From NCBI RefSeq assembly GCF_002305855.1, contig NZ_CP022163.1, forward strand, positions 8,561,765 to 8,625,764: 64,000 nt of DNA, written 5' to 3'. Below the pieces are notes generated by a model, which did no database searches, was not told where the DNA came from, and saw only the letters and a list, made by a program, of their open reading frames with translations. Both the position numbers and the translations under genes were made by a program. The stretch comes from Melittangium boletus DSM 14713. Lineage in GTDB: Bacteria; Myxococcota; Myxococcia; Myxococcales; Myxococcaceae. Shown piece after piece: positions 1 to 8,031 of the stretch. Within the stretch, counting starts at the first letter, position 1; every line of letters starts with the position of its first letter.

Positions 1-339
1 ATCCTCAAGCAGCAGGCGCGCGACACGGACATCGTGGCCCGCTACGGCGGCGAGGAGTTCGCCATCCTCATGCCGGAGACGGACCCCAAGGGCGCCAAGG
101 TCATCGCCGAGCGCATCCGCGAGGCCATCAAGGCCGAGGTGTTCCAGACGGAAATGGGCCCGCTCAAGGTGACGCTGTCCCTGGGCATCGCCACCGCGCC
201 GGACCACGGCGTGGACAAGCTGGTGCTGGTGGAGCAGGCGGACCAGTGCCTGTACTACGCCAAGCGCCACGGCCGGAACCAGTCCGTCACCGTCGCCGAG
301 GCCCAGGGCGGCCGCAAGCTCCAGGCCGTCGAGGGCTGA
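1..339 (+). CDS. GGDEF domain protein, C-terminal part (5' end outside window)
   Basis: The frame is open from the first base, so the gene starts upstream of the window. The visible 112 residues are the second half of a GGDEF domain. An intact GGEEF signature, the active-site loop of diguanylate cyclases that make cyclic di-GMP, lies at about nt 46-60. The typical downstream VTLSLGIA strand and the DQCLYYAKRHGRNQ helix follow. With the signature intact, activity is likely. N-terminal sensory or receiver domains cannot be seen. The gene ends 12 nt before the methyltransferase start. Confidence 0.9.
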   Translation: MLKQQARDTDIVARYGGEEFAILMPETDPKGAKVIAERIREAIKAEVFQTEMGPLKVTLSLGIATAPDHGVDKLVLVEQADQCLYYAKRHGRNQSVTVAEAQGGRKLQAVEG

Positions 340-351
340 CGTACTCGCGCC

Positions 352-1149
352 ATGAATGGGCCCGCGCGCATCCCCCTGGGCGTCACCACGAGTGGACAAC
401 CCGAGGTGGCGCTCGTCCAACGGGCCCGCGAGGCCGCGCGCGCCTGGGGCCTGCCCTTCGTGGCCCGCCGCAAGAAGCAGCCCCTGGGCCCCCTGCTCGA
501 ATCCGTCGCCGAGGCCCTGCTCGTCTTCGAGCGCGAGGGCGTGACGCTCTGGGACAAGGAGAGCTCGTTCAGCTTCAACCCCGGCATGGCCCACCTGCGC
601 CGGCTGCGAATCCTCGACGGGCAGCGGGATGACGCCCTCGTGCGCGTGGGCGAGCTGCGCGCGGGAGACCACGTTCTCGACTGCACCCTGGGGCTCGGGC
701 AGGACGCCCTGGTGGCGGCGCTGGTGGTGGGCCCGGAGGGCAGGGTGGTGGCCCTGGAGAAGAGCCTCGCCCTGTTCGCCGTCGTGTCCCAGGGACTCGC
801 CGCCTACCCCTACGGCCCCGCATCCAGCCGCGTGGAGGCCCTGCACGCGGATTCCCACGCGTACCTGCGCACGCTGCCCTCGGGCTCCTTCGACGTCGTC
901 TGCTTCGATCCGATGTTCGAGAAGCCCAAGAAGTCCCAGCCCGCCTTCGAGATGCTGCGCCGCTTCGCCGAGCATGCCCCGCTCACTCCGGACGTCTTGC
1001 GGGAAGCCCAGCGCGTGGCTCGGCGGTGGGTGGTGGTGAAGGGCTCCAAGTACTCGGAGGACCTGACGAAGCTGGGGCTCGAGGCCGAACCCGGCTCCCG
1101 CTACACCTCGGTCATCTGGGGCCGCGCGCCCGCGCTCGCCCCCAAGTAG
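352..1149 (+). CDS. RsmJ-like class I SAM-dependent methyltransferase
   Basis: 265 aa. SAM-binding motif I reads LDCTLGLGQDALVAA, followed by VVALEKS at the end of strand 2. The motif IV region reads DVVCFDPMFEKPKKSQ. The TLGxGxDA loop plus DPMF-x-KKS pattern is that of RsmJ (16S rRNA m2G1516 methyltransferase, DUF548), and the length fits that family (about 250 aa). The N-terminal 90 residues, with PFVARRKKQPL, resemble the RNA-binding lead of that family. Assignment to RsmJ rests on motif recall only; a related small-molecule or RNA methylase is possible. No signal peptide is seen, so the protein is cytoplasmic. Confidence 0.72.
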   Translation: MNGPARIPLGVTTSGQPEVALVQRAREAARAWGLPFVARRKKQPLGPLLESVAEALLVFEREGVTLWDKESSFSFNPGMAHLRRLRILDGQRDDALVRVGELRAGDHVLDCTLGLGQDALVAALVVGPEGRVVALEKSLALFAVVSQGLAAYPYGPASSRVEALHADSHAYLRTLPSGSFDVVCFDPMFEKPKKSQPAFEMLRRFAEHAPLTPDVLREAQRVARRWVVVKGSKYSEDLTKLGLEAEPGSRYTSVIWGRAPALAPK

Positions 1150-1179
1150 GCTGTCACCCCATCCAAGGGGGTGCACCCG

Positions 1180-1998
1180 ATGCGTGAAGCGTTGCGATGG
1201 TTGTTCGTGGTGGCGGGAATGTCCTGGTCGTGGGCCGCGTCGGCGGGGGCTCCCCAGCGGCCCACACCCGTCGATTGCGGAAGCGCCCAATGCGAGGGCA
1301 TCCGGGAGATGAGGGCCCTGTTCAACGCCGAGATGGCCTACCTCCAGGAGCGAGACCTGTACTCGTCGGACCTGGCGGCGATTGGCTTCGCGCCTCCCGC
1401 GTGCGCGAATGGCTCGCGCGTGCCCGTGCCCGGGCCGGGTTGGGTGGCGGGCTGCCGCTTCGCCTACCGGGTCACCCAGGTGACGAAGAGCCCCGAGTCC
1501 CTCTCCTTCACCGCCATCGCCCAGGGCGGCACGGGAACCGAGGCCGAGGGAACCCTCCTGCAATTCAGCCAGACGTTTCCCGGGGCTCTCGTCTTCTGGG
1601 TCCAGCGAGACGGGGTTCGCCGCTACGTGGGCCTCGACGAGTGTCTGCCCGCGGAGTCCTTCACCTGTTCCGCTCAGATGCGCGAGGGGATGCAGAACAT
1701 CCGGGCCCTGTTCACCTCGGAGCGCGCCTTCTTGCAGGAGAAGGATCGGTACTCGAGCAACTTCCAGGAACTGGGCTTCCTGCCCCTGGGGTGTACGGAC
1801 CCCACGAGCCCAGCGCTTCCGGACGGCACGTGGATCGGCGGCTGCCGCTTCATCTATCACGTCGACCTGAAGTCCAACCCCATGGGCTTCACCCTCACGG
1901 CGCGCGCCGTGTCTGGCTCCATCCAGGGCACGACGATCAAGATGGAGGACTCCGGGGCCCTGACCGTGACGCCCGTGCCGTTCTCGGAGTGTTTCTGA
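1180..1998 (+). CDS. Secreted protein with two tandem pilin-like C-terminal modules
   Basis: The ATG at 1180 is preferred over the GTG at 1171 because AAGGGGG lies 9 nt upstream of it. The 272-aa product starts with a signal peptide (MREALRWLFVVAGMSW... ending ASA). Two repeats of about 110 residues follow. Each begins with a helix of the type REMRALFNAEMAYLQERD (about residue 41) or QNIRALFTSERAFLQEKD (about residue 171). Each continues with YSS..., a GF-P...C motif and GGCRF-Y. In myxobacterial type IV pilin-like proteins this pattern directly follows the N-terminal methylation helix; here that helix is absent. The modules are therefore probably secreted, pilin-derived globular domains. Function unknown. 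Confidence 0.7.
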   Translation: MREALRWLFVVAGMSWSWAASAGAPQRPTPVDCGSAQCEGIREMRALFNAEMAYLQERDLYSSDLAAIGFAPPACANGSRVPVPGPGWVAGCRFAYRVTQVTKSPESLSFTAIAQGGTGTEAEGTLLQFSQTFPGALVFWVQRDGVRRYVGLDECLPAESFTCSAQMREGMQNIRALFTSERAFLQEKDRYSSNFQELGFLPLGCTDPTSPALPDGTWIGGCRFIYHVDLKSNPMGFTLTARAVSGSIQGTTIKMEDSGALTVTPVPFSECF

Positions 1999-2063
1999 AG
2001 GGAAGTAGGATGGGGACCTCACCCGGGGCGGAAGTCCTCCACCCCTTTCCGAGGAGTCGTCGC

Positions 2064-2411
2064 ATGCGCCGTCTGAGCAATCCGTTGTTCGTGCTGGGTG
2101 TGACCCTGGGACTGATGGTGGCGTGTGGTCCCTCGGAGATGCAGGACGCGTCCGTGCCGGACGAGTCTGCGGAGCAGGTGGAGCAGGGCATCGGCACCAC
2201 CCCGAACTGTGGACCCGGTGGGTCGCTGCAAGAGCAGGTCACCTGGACCACGACCTGCGCGAAGTGCACGGAGGTGGGCGGAGACGGCTCCTGGACGCCG
2301 GGGGCCGTTGGCCGCAAGGGCAGCCTCTACCAGCGGTGCTGCTTCAGCTGGGGTGAGTGCGGCGGCTGGCAGCTCATCCGCCCCGTGTGCAGTGCCTGTG
2401 AGTTGAACTGA
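2064..2411 (+). CDS. Small cysteine-rich lipoprotein
   Basis: 115 aa. The N-terminus is a lipoprotein signal with lipobox LMVAC, lipidated Cys at residue 21. The mature part has an acidic linker (ESAEQVEQGIGTTPNC) and then a compact domain with eight or so cysteines, including CAKC, QRCCFSWGEC and CSAC. The spacing suggests disulfides in an exported, envelope-anchored domain. The reading frame runs on from far upstream, but the ATG at 2064 preceded by GAGGAG is the first sensible start and gives the signal peptide. No family recognised. A non-Asp residue follows the Cys, which is compatible with outer-membrane sorting. Confidence 0.65.
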   Translation: MRRLSNPLFVLGVTLGLMVACGPSEMQDASVPDESAEQVEQGIGTTPNCGPGGSLQEQVTWTTTCAKCTEVGGDGSWTPGAVGRKGSLYQRCCFSWGECGGWQLIRPVCSACELN

Positions 2412-2519
2412 GCCCAGGCACTGGAGGGCCGGGTTCCCGTTGTCCAGCGGGCACGGGAACGCGGCCACCGGGTGACACGCCTTGAAGGGTGGGGATGGGC
2501 GTCCCTAATGGGACGGATC

Positions 2520-5072
2520 ATGACTCACCGTCTTCTCCGGGTCGCCGGCCCCCTGCTGGGCGTGGGGGTCCTCACCCTGGCCCTCAAGGCGCTGCACGAG
2601 GAGCTGCACGCCTACCACTACCGCGACATCGTCCATCAACTGGAGGCGTTGCCCTGGCCCCGGTTGCTGCTCGCGGTGGGGCTCGTGATCCTGAGCTATG
2701 GCGTGCTCACGGGCTATGACTGGATCGCCCTGCGCTACGTGGGCAGCGGCCTGCCGTACCGCACGTTCGGCCCGGCGGCCTTCATCGCCACCGCCGTGAG
2801 CAACAACGTGGGGTTCACGTGGTTGAGTGGCGGTTCCATCCGCCTGCGCTTCTACACGTCCCAGGGGCTTTCCACCGCCGAGGTCACCCAGGTGGTGGGC
2901 TACATCACCCTGAGCTTCTGGGTGGGCTTCCTCTCCGTCGGAGGGGCGCTGTTCCTGTTCGATCCTCCGCCCATTCCTCCGGAATTGCACCTGCCCCAAG
3001 TGGGCCCTCGGCTCATTGGAGGCCTCTTCCTCGGCGTCGTTCTCTTCTACGCGGGGCTCGTGCTCCTGCGGCGCGAGCCCGTGCGCATCCGGGGCTGGCA
3101 ACTGCCCATGCCCACGCGCCACCACCTCATCTGGCAGGTGCTCGTGGCGGGAGGGGACTGGCTCTTCGCCGCCGCCACGCTCTACGCGCTCCTGCCGGGC
3201 CACGACGTGTCCTTCCATGCCGTGCTCGGGGCCTTCATCGTGGCGCAGATGTCCGGGCTCCTCAGTCACGTGCCTGGGGGCATCGGCGTCTTCGAGACCG
3301 TGGTGCTGCTCTTCCTGTCCGATCGCATCCCCAAGCCCGTGCTGCTGGGGACGCTCGTCGTCTACCGCGCCGTCTACTACCTGCTGCCCTTCGCGTTGTC
3401 GGTGGTGCTGATCGGCCTCTACGAGGTGGGGCAGCGCCGGGCCCAGGTGCAACGGCTCGCCGGTTCAGCGGGCCGCTGGGCCTCGTCGCTGCTGCCCAAC
3501 GTCTTCGCCCTGGCCACCTTCACCACGGGGGTCTTCCTCCTGGTGTCGAGCGTCACTCCGGCGCTCGATGGCCGGTGGGCGTGGGTGGACCGTGTCGTGC
3601 CCCTGCCTGTCCGGGACGTGTCTCACCTGTCGAGCGGCCTGGTGGGGGCGGGGCTGCTGCTGCTCGCGCGCGGCATCCAGCGGCGACTGGATGGGGCCTA
3701 TGTCCTGACCGTGGTGCTGTTGGGGGTGGGGGCCGCCGTGGCGGTGCTGCGGGGTGGAGAGTTCCGCACGGCGCTCGTGCTCGCGGTGCTGTTCGTGTGC
3801 TTCCTGCCGTGTCATCGCGAGTTCTACCGGCGCTCCTCGCTCCTGCACGAGCGCTTCACCGTGGGGTGGGTCCTCGCCATCCTGGCGGTCCTGGGGGCCA
3901 CGTCCTGGCTGGGCTTCTTCGTGCATCGGAACGCGGAGTTCTCCAGCGAGCTGTTGTGGCGCTTCGTGCTGCATGGGGACGCGCCGCGCTTCGTGCGCGT
4001 GAGCGTGGGCGCGGCGGTGGTGGTGGGAGTCTTCGCCGTGGCGCACCTGCTGCGCGCGCTTCCGTCCCAGCCCGAGCGTCCGTCCTTGGATGACCTGGCC
4101 ACCGCGCGGGACATTGTCTCGCACTCGCCCGATGCCTTCGCGCATCGCGCCTTGCTGGGGGACTTGACCCTGTTGTTCAACGCGTCGCGCACGGGCTTCG
4201 TCATGTCCACCCACCAGGGACGCGGTTGGGTGGCGCTGGGGGACCCCATTGGTCCCGAGCCAGAGCTCGCGGGACTCGCGTGGCGGTGGTTCGAGGAGGT
4301 GGAGCGCCACAATGCGATCCCGGTGTTCTCCGCGGTACGGTCCGAGCACCTGCCGCTCTACATGGAGCTGGGGCTGTCGCCGCAGAAGGTGGGCGAACAG
4401 GCACGGGTGGCGCTGCGGGACGGAGCCCCGGAGGACTCACGCCAGGAGTGGGAAGGGTGTGGCTTCGAGGTCATTCCTGGAGAGGGAGTGGGCGCGTGGC
4501 TCGCGGAACTCGAGCGGGTGGCCGAGGACTGGTGCTCGCGTCGGGGACGCGGGGACGTGGGAGCGCTCGACGCACGGGCCCTGGCGCTCGGGCCGGTGGC
4601 CCTGGTGCGGCGCGAGGGCAGGGTGGTGGCATTCGCCAGCATGTGGACGGGCGCGGACCGCGAGGAGGTGTCCGTGCGCCTGTTGCGCTTCTCCGCCGAG
4701 GCGCCCGTGGGCGTGATGGACTGGCTCGTGGAGCGGCTGCGCGAGTGGGGGCGTCGCGAGGGCTACCACTGGCTCGATCTGGGGCTGACCCCGTCGGCCG
4801 ATGCCGAGGAGGCCTCGCTCTCGCCGACATGGAGCCACCTGAGCACCTGGCGCTTCGTCCACGGCGAGCACTTCGAGGACCTGCCCTCCCTGAGAGCCTT
4901 CAAGCAACGGTTCCAGCCCCGCTGGGAGCCGCGCTATCTGGTGTCTCCGCCGGGGCTCTCGCTGCCCTCGGTGCTCGAGGACGTGGCCGGCCGTGTGAGT
5001 GCCGTGCGCTGGGTGGGGCTTGAACTGGGCGGTGATTCCATCCTTCGCCACCCGCCGCGCATTCCATCTTGA
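2520..5072 (+). CDS. mprF: MprF-like bifunctional phosphatidylglycerol lysyltransferase/flippase
   Basis: 850 aa from the ATG at 2520; ATG 2508 and GTG 2472 are in-frame alternatives. The first about 530 residues hold many hydrophobic segments with the flippase-type motif NNVGFTWLSGGSIRLRFY and the region SHVPGGIGVFE. The last about 300 residues form the cytoplasmic DUF2156 synthase domain (ASRTGFVMSTHQGRGWVALG, WLDLGLTP, FKQRFQPRWEPRYLV). The family transfers Lys or another amino acid from aminoacyl-tRNA to phosphatidylglycerol and flips the product, lowering negative surface charge and giving resistance to cationic peptides. Both halves look complete. Which amino acid is used cannot be read from the sequence. 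Confidence 0.92.
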   Translation: MTHRLLRVAGPLLGVGVLTLALKALHEELHAYHYRDIVHQLEALPWPRLLLAVGLVILSYGVLTGYDWIALRYVGSGLPYRTFGPAAFIATAVSNNVGFTWLSGGSIRLRFYTSQGLSTAEVTQVVGYITLSFWVGFLSVGGALFLFDPPPIPPELHLPQVGPRLIGGLFLGVVLFYAGLVLLRREPVRIRGWQLPMPTRHHLIWQVLVAGGDWLFAAATLYALLPGHDVSFHAVLGAFIVAQMSGLLSHVPGGIGVFETVVLLFLSDRIPKPVLLGTLVVYRAVYYLLPFALSVVLIGLYEVGQRRAQVQRLAGSAGRWASSLLPNVFALATFTTGVFLLVSSVTPALDGRWAWVDRVVPLPVRDVSHLSSGLVGAGLLLLARGIQRRLDGAYVLTVVLLGVGAAVAVLRGGEFRTALVLAVLFVCFLPCHREFYRRSSLLHERFTVGWVLAILAVLGATSWLGFFVHRNAEFSSELLWRFVLHGDAPRFVRVSVGAAVVVGVFAVAHLLRALPSQPERPSLDDLATARDIVSHSPDAFAHRALLGDLTLLFNASRTGFVMSTHQGRGWVALGDPIGPEPELAGLAWRWFEEVERHNAIPVFSAVRSEHLPLYMELGLSPQKVGEQARVALRDGAPEDSRQEWEGCGFEVIPGEGVGAWLAELERVAEDWCSRRGRGDVGALDARALALGPVALVRREGRVVAFASMWTGADREEVSVRLLRFSAEAPVGVMDWLVERLREWGRREGYHWLDLGLTPSADAEEASLSPTWSHLSTWRFVHGEHFEDLPSLRAFKQRFQPRWEPRYLVSPPGLSLPSVLEDVAGRVSAVRWVGLELGGDSILRHPPRIPS

Positions 5073-5244
5073 CCAGGATGTTGGACTCGCGTGTTAGTCG
5101 CCGGTCTCGCGCTCGTGGGCGCAGGAGCTGGAGGACGACATGAAGTTGCACTGGGGGGCGTGCTGCTGCTGGGGTACCTATTGGTGGGCTGTGCGACGAC
5201 GCGGGTCGTGCGCCTGGACACGGGAGAGGGCGCGCCCATCGTCT

Positions 5245-5249
5245 ACACT
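5245..5249 (+). repeat. IS21-type target duplication, left copy
   Basis: ACACT immediately before the left end of the element. The identical 5 bases follow the right end at 7595-7599. Collapsing the two copies restores codons Val-Tyr-Thr-Pro-Pro of the toxin gene. Confidence 0.85.
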
Positions 5250-5412
5250 TGTCAGGCGACAGGAATTTTTGACCCCCTTACGTCACTAAAACTGACCCCC
5301 TCCCGGGCTCGTTGTTCTACGTCGAGATGCTCCGTCGTTCTACTGCGGATGTCCGCCGGAGCGCGCCCTCGCTGCTTCTCGAGCGAGGGCGCGCGGAGGC
5401 GGCTTCCGAGGC

Positions 5413-6219
5413 TCAGCGCCCGGGTTCTGCTCCGGCGTCAGGGGTCTGCGGCGAGCCACGGCCCAGCAGCCCGGCCTTGCGCTTCTGCCGCAGCCGGTAG
5501 CTGTCGCCTTGAATCAGCAGCGTGTGGCTGTGGTGCAACAGTCGGTCGAGGATGGCCGCCGCCAGCACGTCATCGCCGAAGACGCCGCCCCACTGGCCCA
5601 CCAGCTGATTGGTGGTGAGAAGCAGGCTGCCCTTCTCGTAGCGACGCGCCACCAGTTGGAAGAAGAGGTGGGCACTGCGCTTCTCGAAGGGCAGGTAGCC
5701 CAACTCGTCCACCACCAGCAGCTTGGGCTTGGCGAAGTAGTTGAGCTTGTCCTTGAGCACGCCCTCGCTTTCGGCCTTGGCCAGCGCCGCCAGCAGTGCC
5801 GTGGCGCTGGTGAAGAGCACCGAGTGTCCGCTCTCCACCGCCGCGCGGCCCAGCCCAATCGCCAGGTGCGTCTTGCCCACGCCCGGTGGGCCGAAGAGCA
5901 GCACATTCTGCGCCTGGGCGATGAAGCGTCCCGTGGCCAGCTCCCGCACCAGCTTCGCGTCCACCGAGGGCTGCGCCTTGAAGTCGAAGTCCTCCAGCGT
6001 CTTCACCGCGGGGAAGTGCGCGATTGTTATCCCCATGCTCACGCGCTTGCGCTGCTTGGCCCCCATCTCCTCGCTCAGCAGCGCGTCGAGGAAGTCCAGG
6101 TACGTGGGCTCGCCGCGTGCCGCCTCCGCCAGCAACGCGTCCAACCTCTCGGCCAGGTGTCCCAGCCTCAGCCGCTCCAGGTGCTCGCGCACGCGCGCGT
6201 GGACCAGCTCGTGGCTCAT
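5413..6219 (-). CDS. istB: IstB-like ATP-binding helper of IS21-family transposition
   Basis: 268 aa. Walker A is GPPGVGKTH (preceded by NVLLF) and Walker B is LLVVDELGY, followed by SLLLTTNQ as sensor 1. The N-terminal helical region (HLERLRLGHLAERLDALLAE) and the QPSVD...L segment are typical of IstB. IstB is a DnaA/AAA+-like ATPase that helps IstA choose and join target DNA. The start ATG (6217-6219) overlaps the end of istA by 4 nt, the usual coupling in this family. The C-terminal tail (RKAGLLGRGSPQTPD) is normal. No damage seen. Confidence 0.95.
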   Translation of the reverse strand: MSHELVHARVREHLERLRLGHLAERLDALLAEAARGEPTYLDFLDALLSEEMGAKQRKRVSMGITIAHFPAVKTLEDFDFKAQPSVDAKLVRELATGRFIAQAQNVLLFGPPGVGKTHLAIGLGRAAVESGHSVLFTSATALLAALAKAESEGVLKDKLNYFAKPKLLVVDELGYLPFEKRSAHLFFQLVARRYEKGSLLLTTNQLVGQWGGVFGDDVLAAAILDRLLHHSHTLLIQGDSYRLRQKRKAGLLGRGSPQTPDAGAEPGR

Positions 6220-7511
6220 GCCGCACCTCGCCGCGCGCCCTGCTCCACCACCGCCGCGTAGTCCTCCAGCGAGCGCCCGAGCGCGCTCAGCTTGCCGCCG
6301 CTGCCCTCCACGGGCTGCACGGCGCGCGCTCGCCACAGGCCCTCCCAGTGCGCCTCGTCGACGACTCTGCCATGCGGCTCCTTGCCCCGCGCGTGGGTGG
6401 CCACCAGCACTCCGGCGTGGAAGATGCGCACCTCGCTGTCTCCCACCTGCACCTCGACGCTCTCGCGCACCAGCCGGTGCGGCACGCTGTAGCGCACCGT
6501 GTCCACGTCCACCAGCGCGTCGTTGGCCACCTTGCGCTTGAGCCTCTGCTGACGACGCGGCAGCGCACGCGCGGGCAGCGCTCGCAGCGCCGCCTTCTCC
6601 TCTCGCTCGAACCTGTCCAGGGGCCGCTCGTGCGTGGTGCCGTGCACGCGCATGTCCGCTTCTGCCATCCACTCGGCCAGGTGCCTCTCCAGCTCGCCGA
6701 AGGAGTCGAACTCCCGGCCCGCCAGCGCGTTGCGCTTGACGTACTTGACGCCCGACTCCGTCTTGCCCTTGGTGCGCGCGCGGTACGGCCCGCACGCCTT
6801 GGGCGTCACGTCCCAGTCGCGGCAGAACTCCACCCAGCCCGGGTGGAAGCGCACCGTGCCGGCCCGTCTGTCGTGCTTCTCCACCAGGGGCCGCGCGTTG
6901 TCCCCCAGCACCTCCAGCACCACGCCTCCGAAGTGCACGAACGCCGCCGCCACTCCCTCTCTCCAGTCGTCTCCGCGCTGATTGAGGAAGGCGCGCACGA
7001 ACAGCCGCCGCGAGAAGCTCAGCACGGCCACCAGCAGGAACACCTTCACCCACTGCCCTCCCAGCCGCACCTTCTTCTCGCCGAAGTCCACCTGCATCTG
7101 CTGCCCTGGCTTCGTCTCGAAGCGCACCGTGGCCACCTGTGCCGCGTGCTCCTGTCGTCGCTTCTCCTCCACCGCTCGCTGCACGGTGCGCACGCCTGCC
7201 TCCACGCCCTCCTGCGCCAGCAGCGCCTTGACCACCACGGCGTTGCCCTCCGCCGCTCCCGTCCACAACTCCACCGCTCGCTGCTGCTCGGCCTAGGTGA
7301 GCCGCCTCGCCTTGGGCCTCACCTGCTTCTCGGCCGCTCGGCCCGCGCGCACGTAGCGCCGCACCGTGTTGCGCGCCACGCCCACCTCGCGCGCTATCCG
7401 CTTGTGGCCCCAGCCCGCCTCCGCCAGCACGCGGATGCGCCGCACCACTTCCTGCTCCACCATCGGCACCTCCGCCGCGCGGGGTGCCACAACTTCCGCC
7501 GTCTCTTCCAT
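6216..7511 (-). pseudogene. istA: IstA-like IS21 transposase with in-frame amber codon
   Basis: The N-terminal 72 codons (7511-7296) carry the helix-turn-helix VRRIRVLAEAGWGHKRIAREV typical of IstA, and then meet TAG at 7293-7295. The same frame continues without a shift through AEQQRAVELW and the DDE catalytic core: MQVDFGEK (first D), LEVLGDN (second D) and RTKGKTESGVKYVKRNAL (E). It ends at the istB start. A single GAG-to-TAG change would explain the stop. Downstream reinitiation at ATG 7274 could make a protein lacking the HTH, so the copy is best called inactive. Confidence 0.85.
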
Positions 7512-7594
7512 CGCACTGACCTCCCAAGTCCAGGGGCTCTGGAAGGGGGTCAGTTTTAGTGTCGCGAGGGGGTCAATTTTGCTGTCGCTCTACA

Positions 7595-7599
7595 ACACT
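7595..7599 (+). repeat. IS21-type target duplication, right copy
   Basis: ACACT, identical to 5245-5249. The toxin frame resumes at 7600 with two Pro codons. Confidence 0.85.
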
Positions 7600-8023
7600 C
7601 CGCCGAAGAGTCAGCACATCGGGATTGGCGAGAGCGAATTCCAGAAGGCGATGACTCAGCTCGTGCTGGACATGCGCTTCTCTCTTCGTCTCGAGGAAGA
7701 AGGGATCCCGCGCGTCCGGCTCGCCTTGTGGGATGCATCGCCTCATGTTCAGGACGAAGACCCTGGTGCAGGGTGCTCCCGGCGGGAACATCCGGGCGAG
7801 TGTTTCTCCCTGTTGGATGACGGCTTTACCTTTCTGGACGCCAAGGCACGGCGGAAGATGGCCCTGTCCTTCGCCTGGGATGGGGTATGGCGAGGGGTTC
7901 AGGATGCCGTGAAGGAGGTTGTCCATCCGCTCGCCTTCAAGGCGATGATTACCTCTGCGATGGCAGCCTACATGCTCCTCGTTGTGGCGCCCGAGCCTTT
8001 GACGAAGCTCGTGGCCATCGCTC

Positions 8024-8031
8024 TGACAACC
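8024..8031 (+). repeat. IS66-type target duplication, left copy
   Basis: TGACAACC directly before the left terminal repeat GTAACCG. The identical 8 bases follow the right end at 9603-9610. Eight bp is the standard IS66 duplication length. Confidence 0.9.

Larger units (their letters stand above)
5250..7594 (-). mobile_element. IS21-family insertion sequence (2345 bp)
   Basis: The ends read TGTCAGGCGACAG at the left and, on the complementary strand, TGTAGAGCGACAG at the right. Each is followed by two spaced copies of a TTGACCCCC / AAACTGACCCCC motif, like the multiple terminal repeats that IstA binds in IS21-type elements. Flanking 5-bp duplications (ACACT) fit the 4-8 bp of the family. The element holds istA and istB on the minus strand, antisense to the host toxin gene. 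istA has a premature stop, so the copy is probably immobile unless complemented. Confidence 0.92.
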
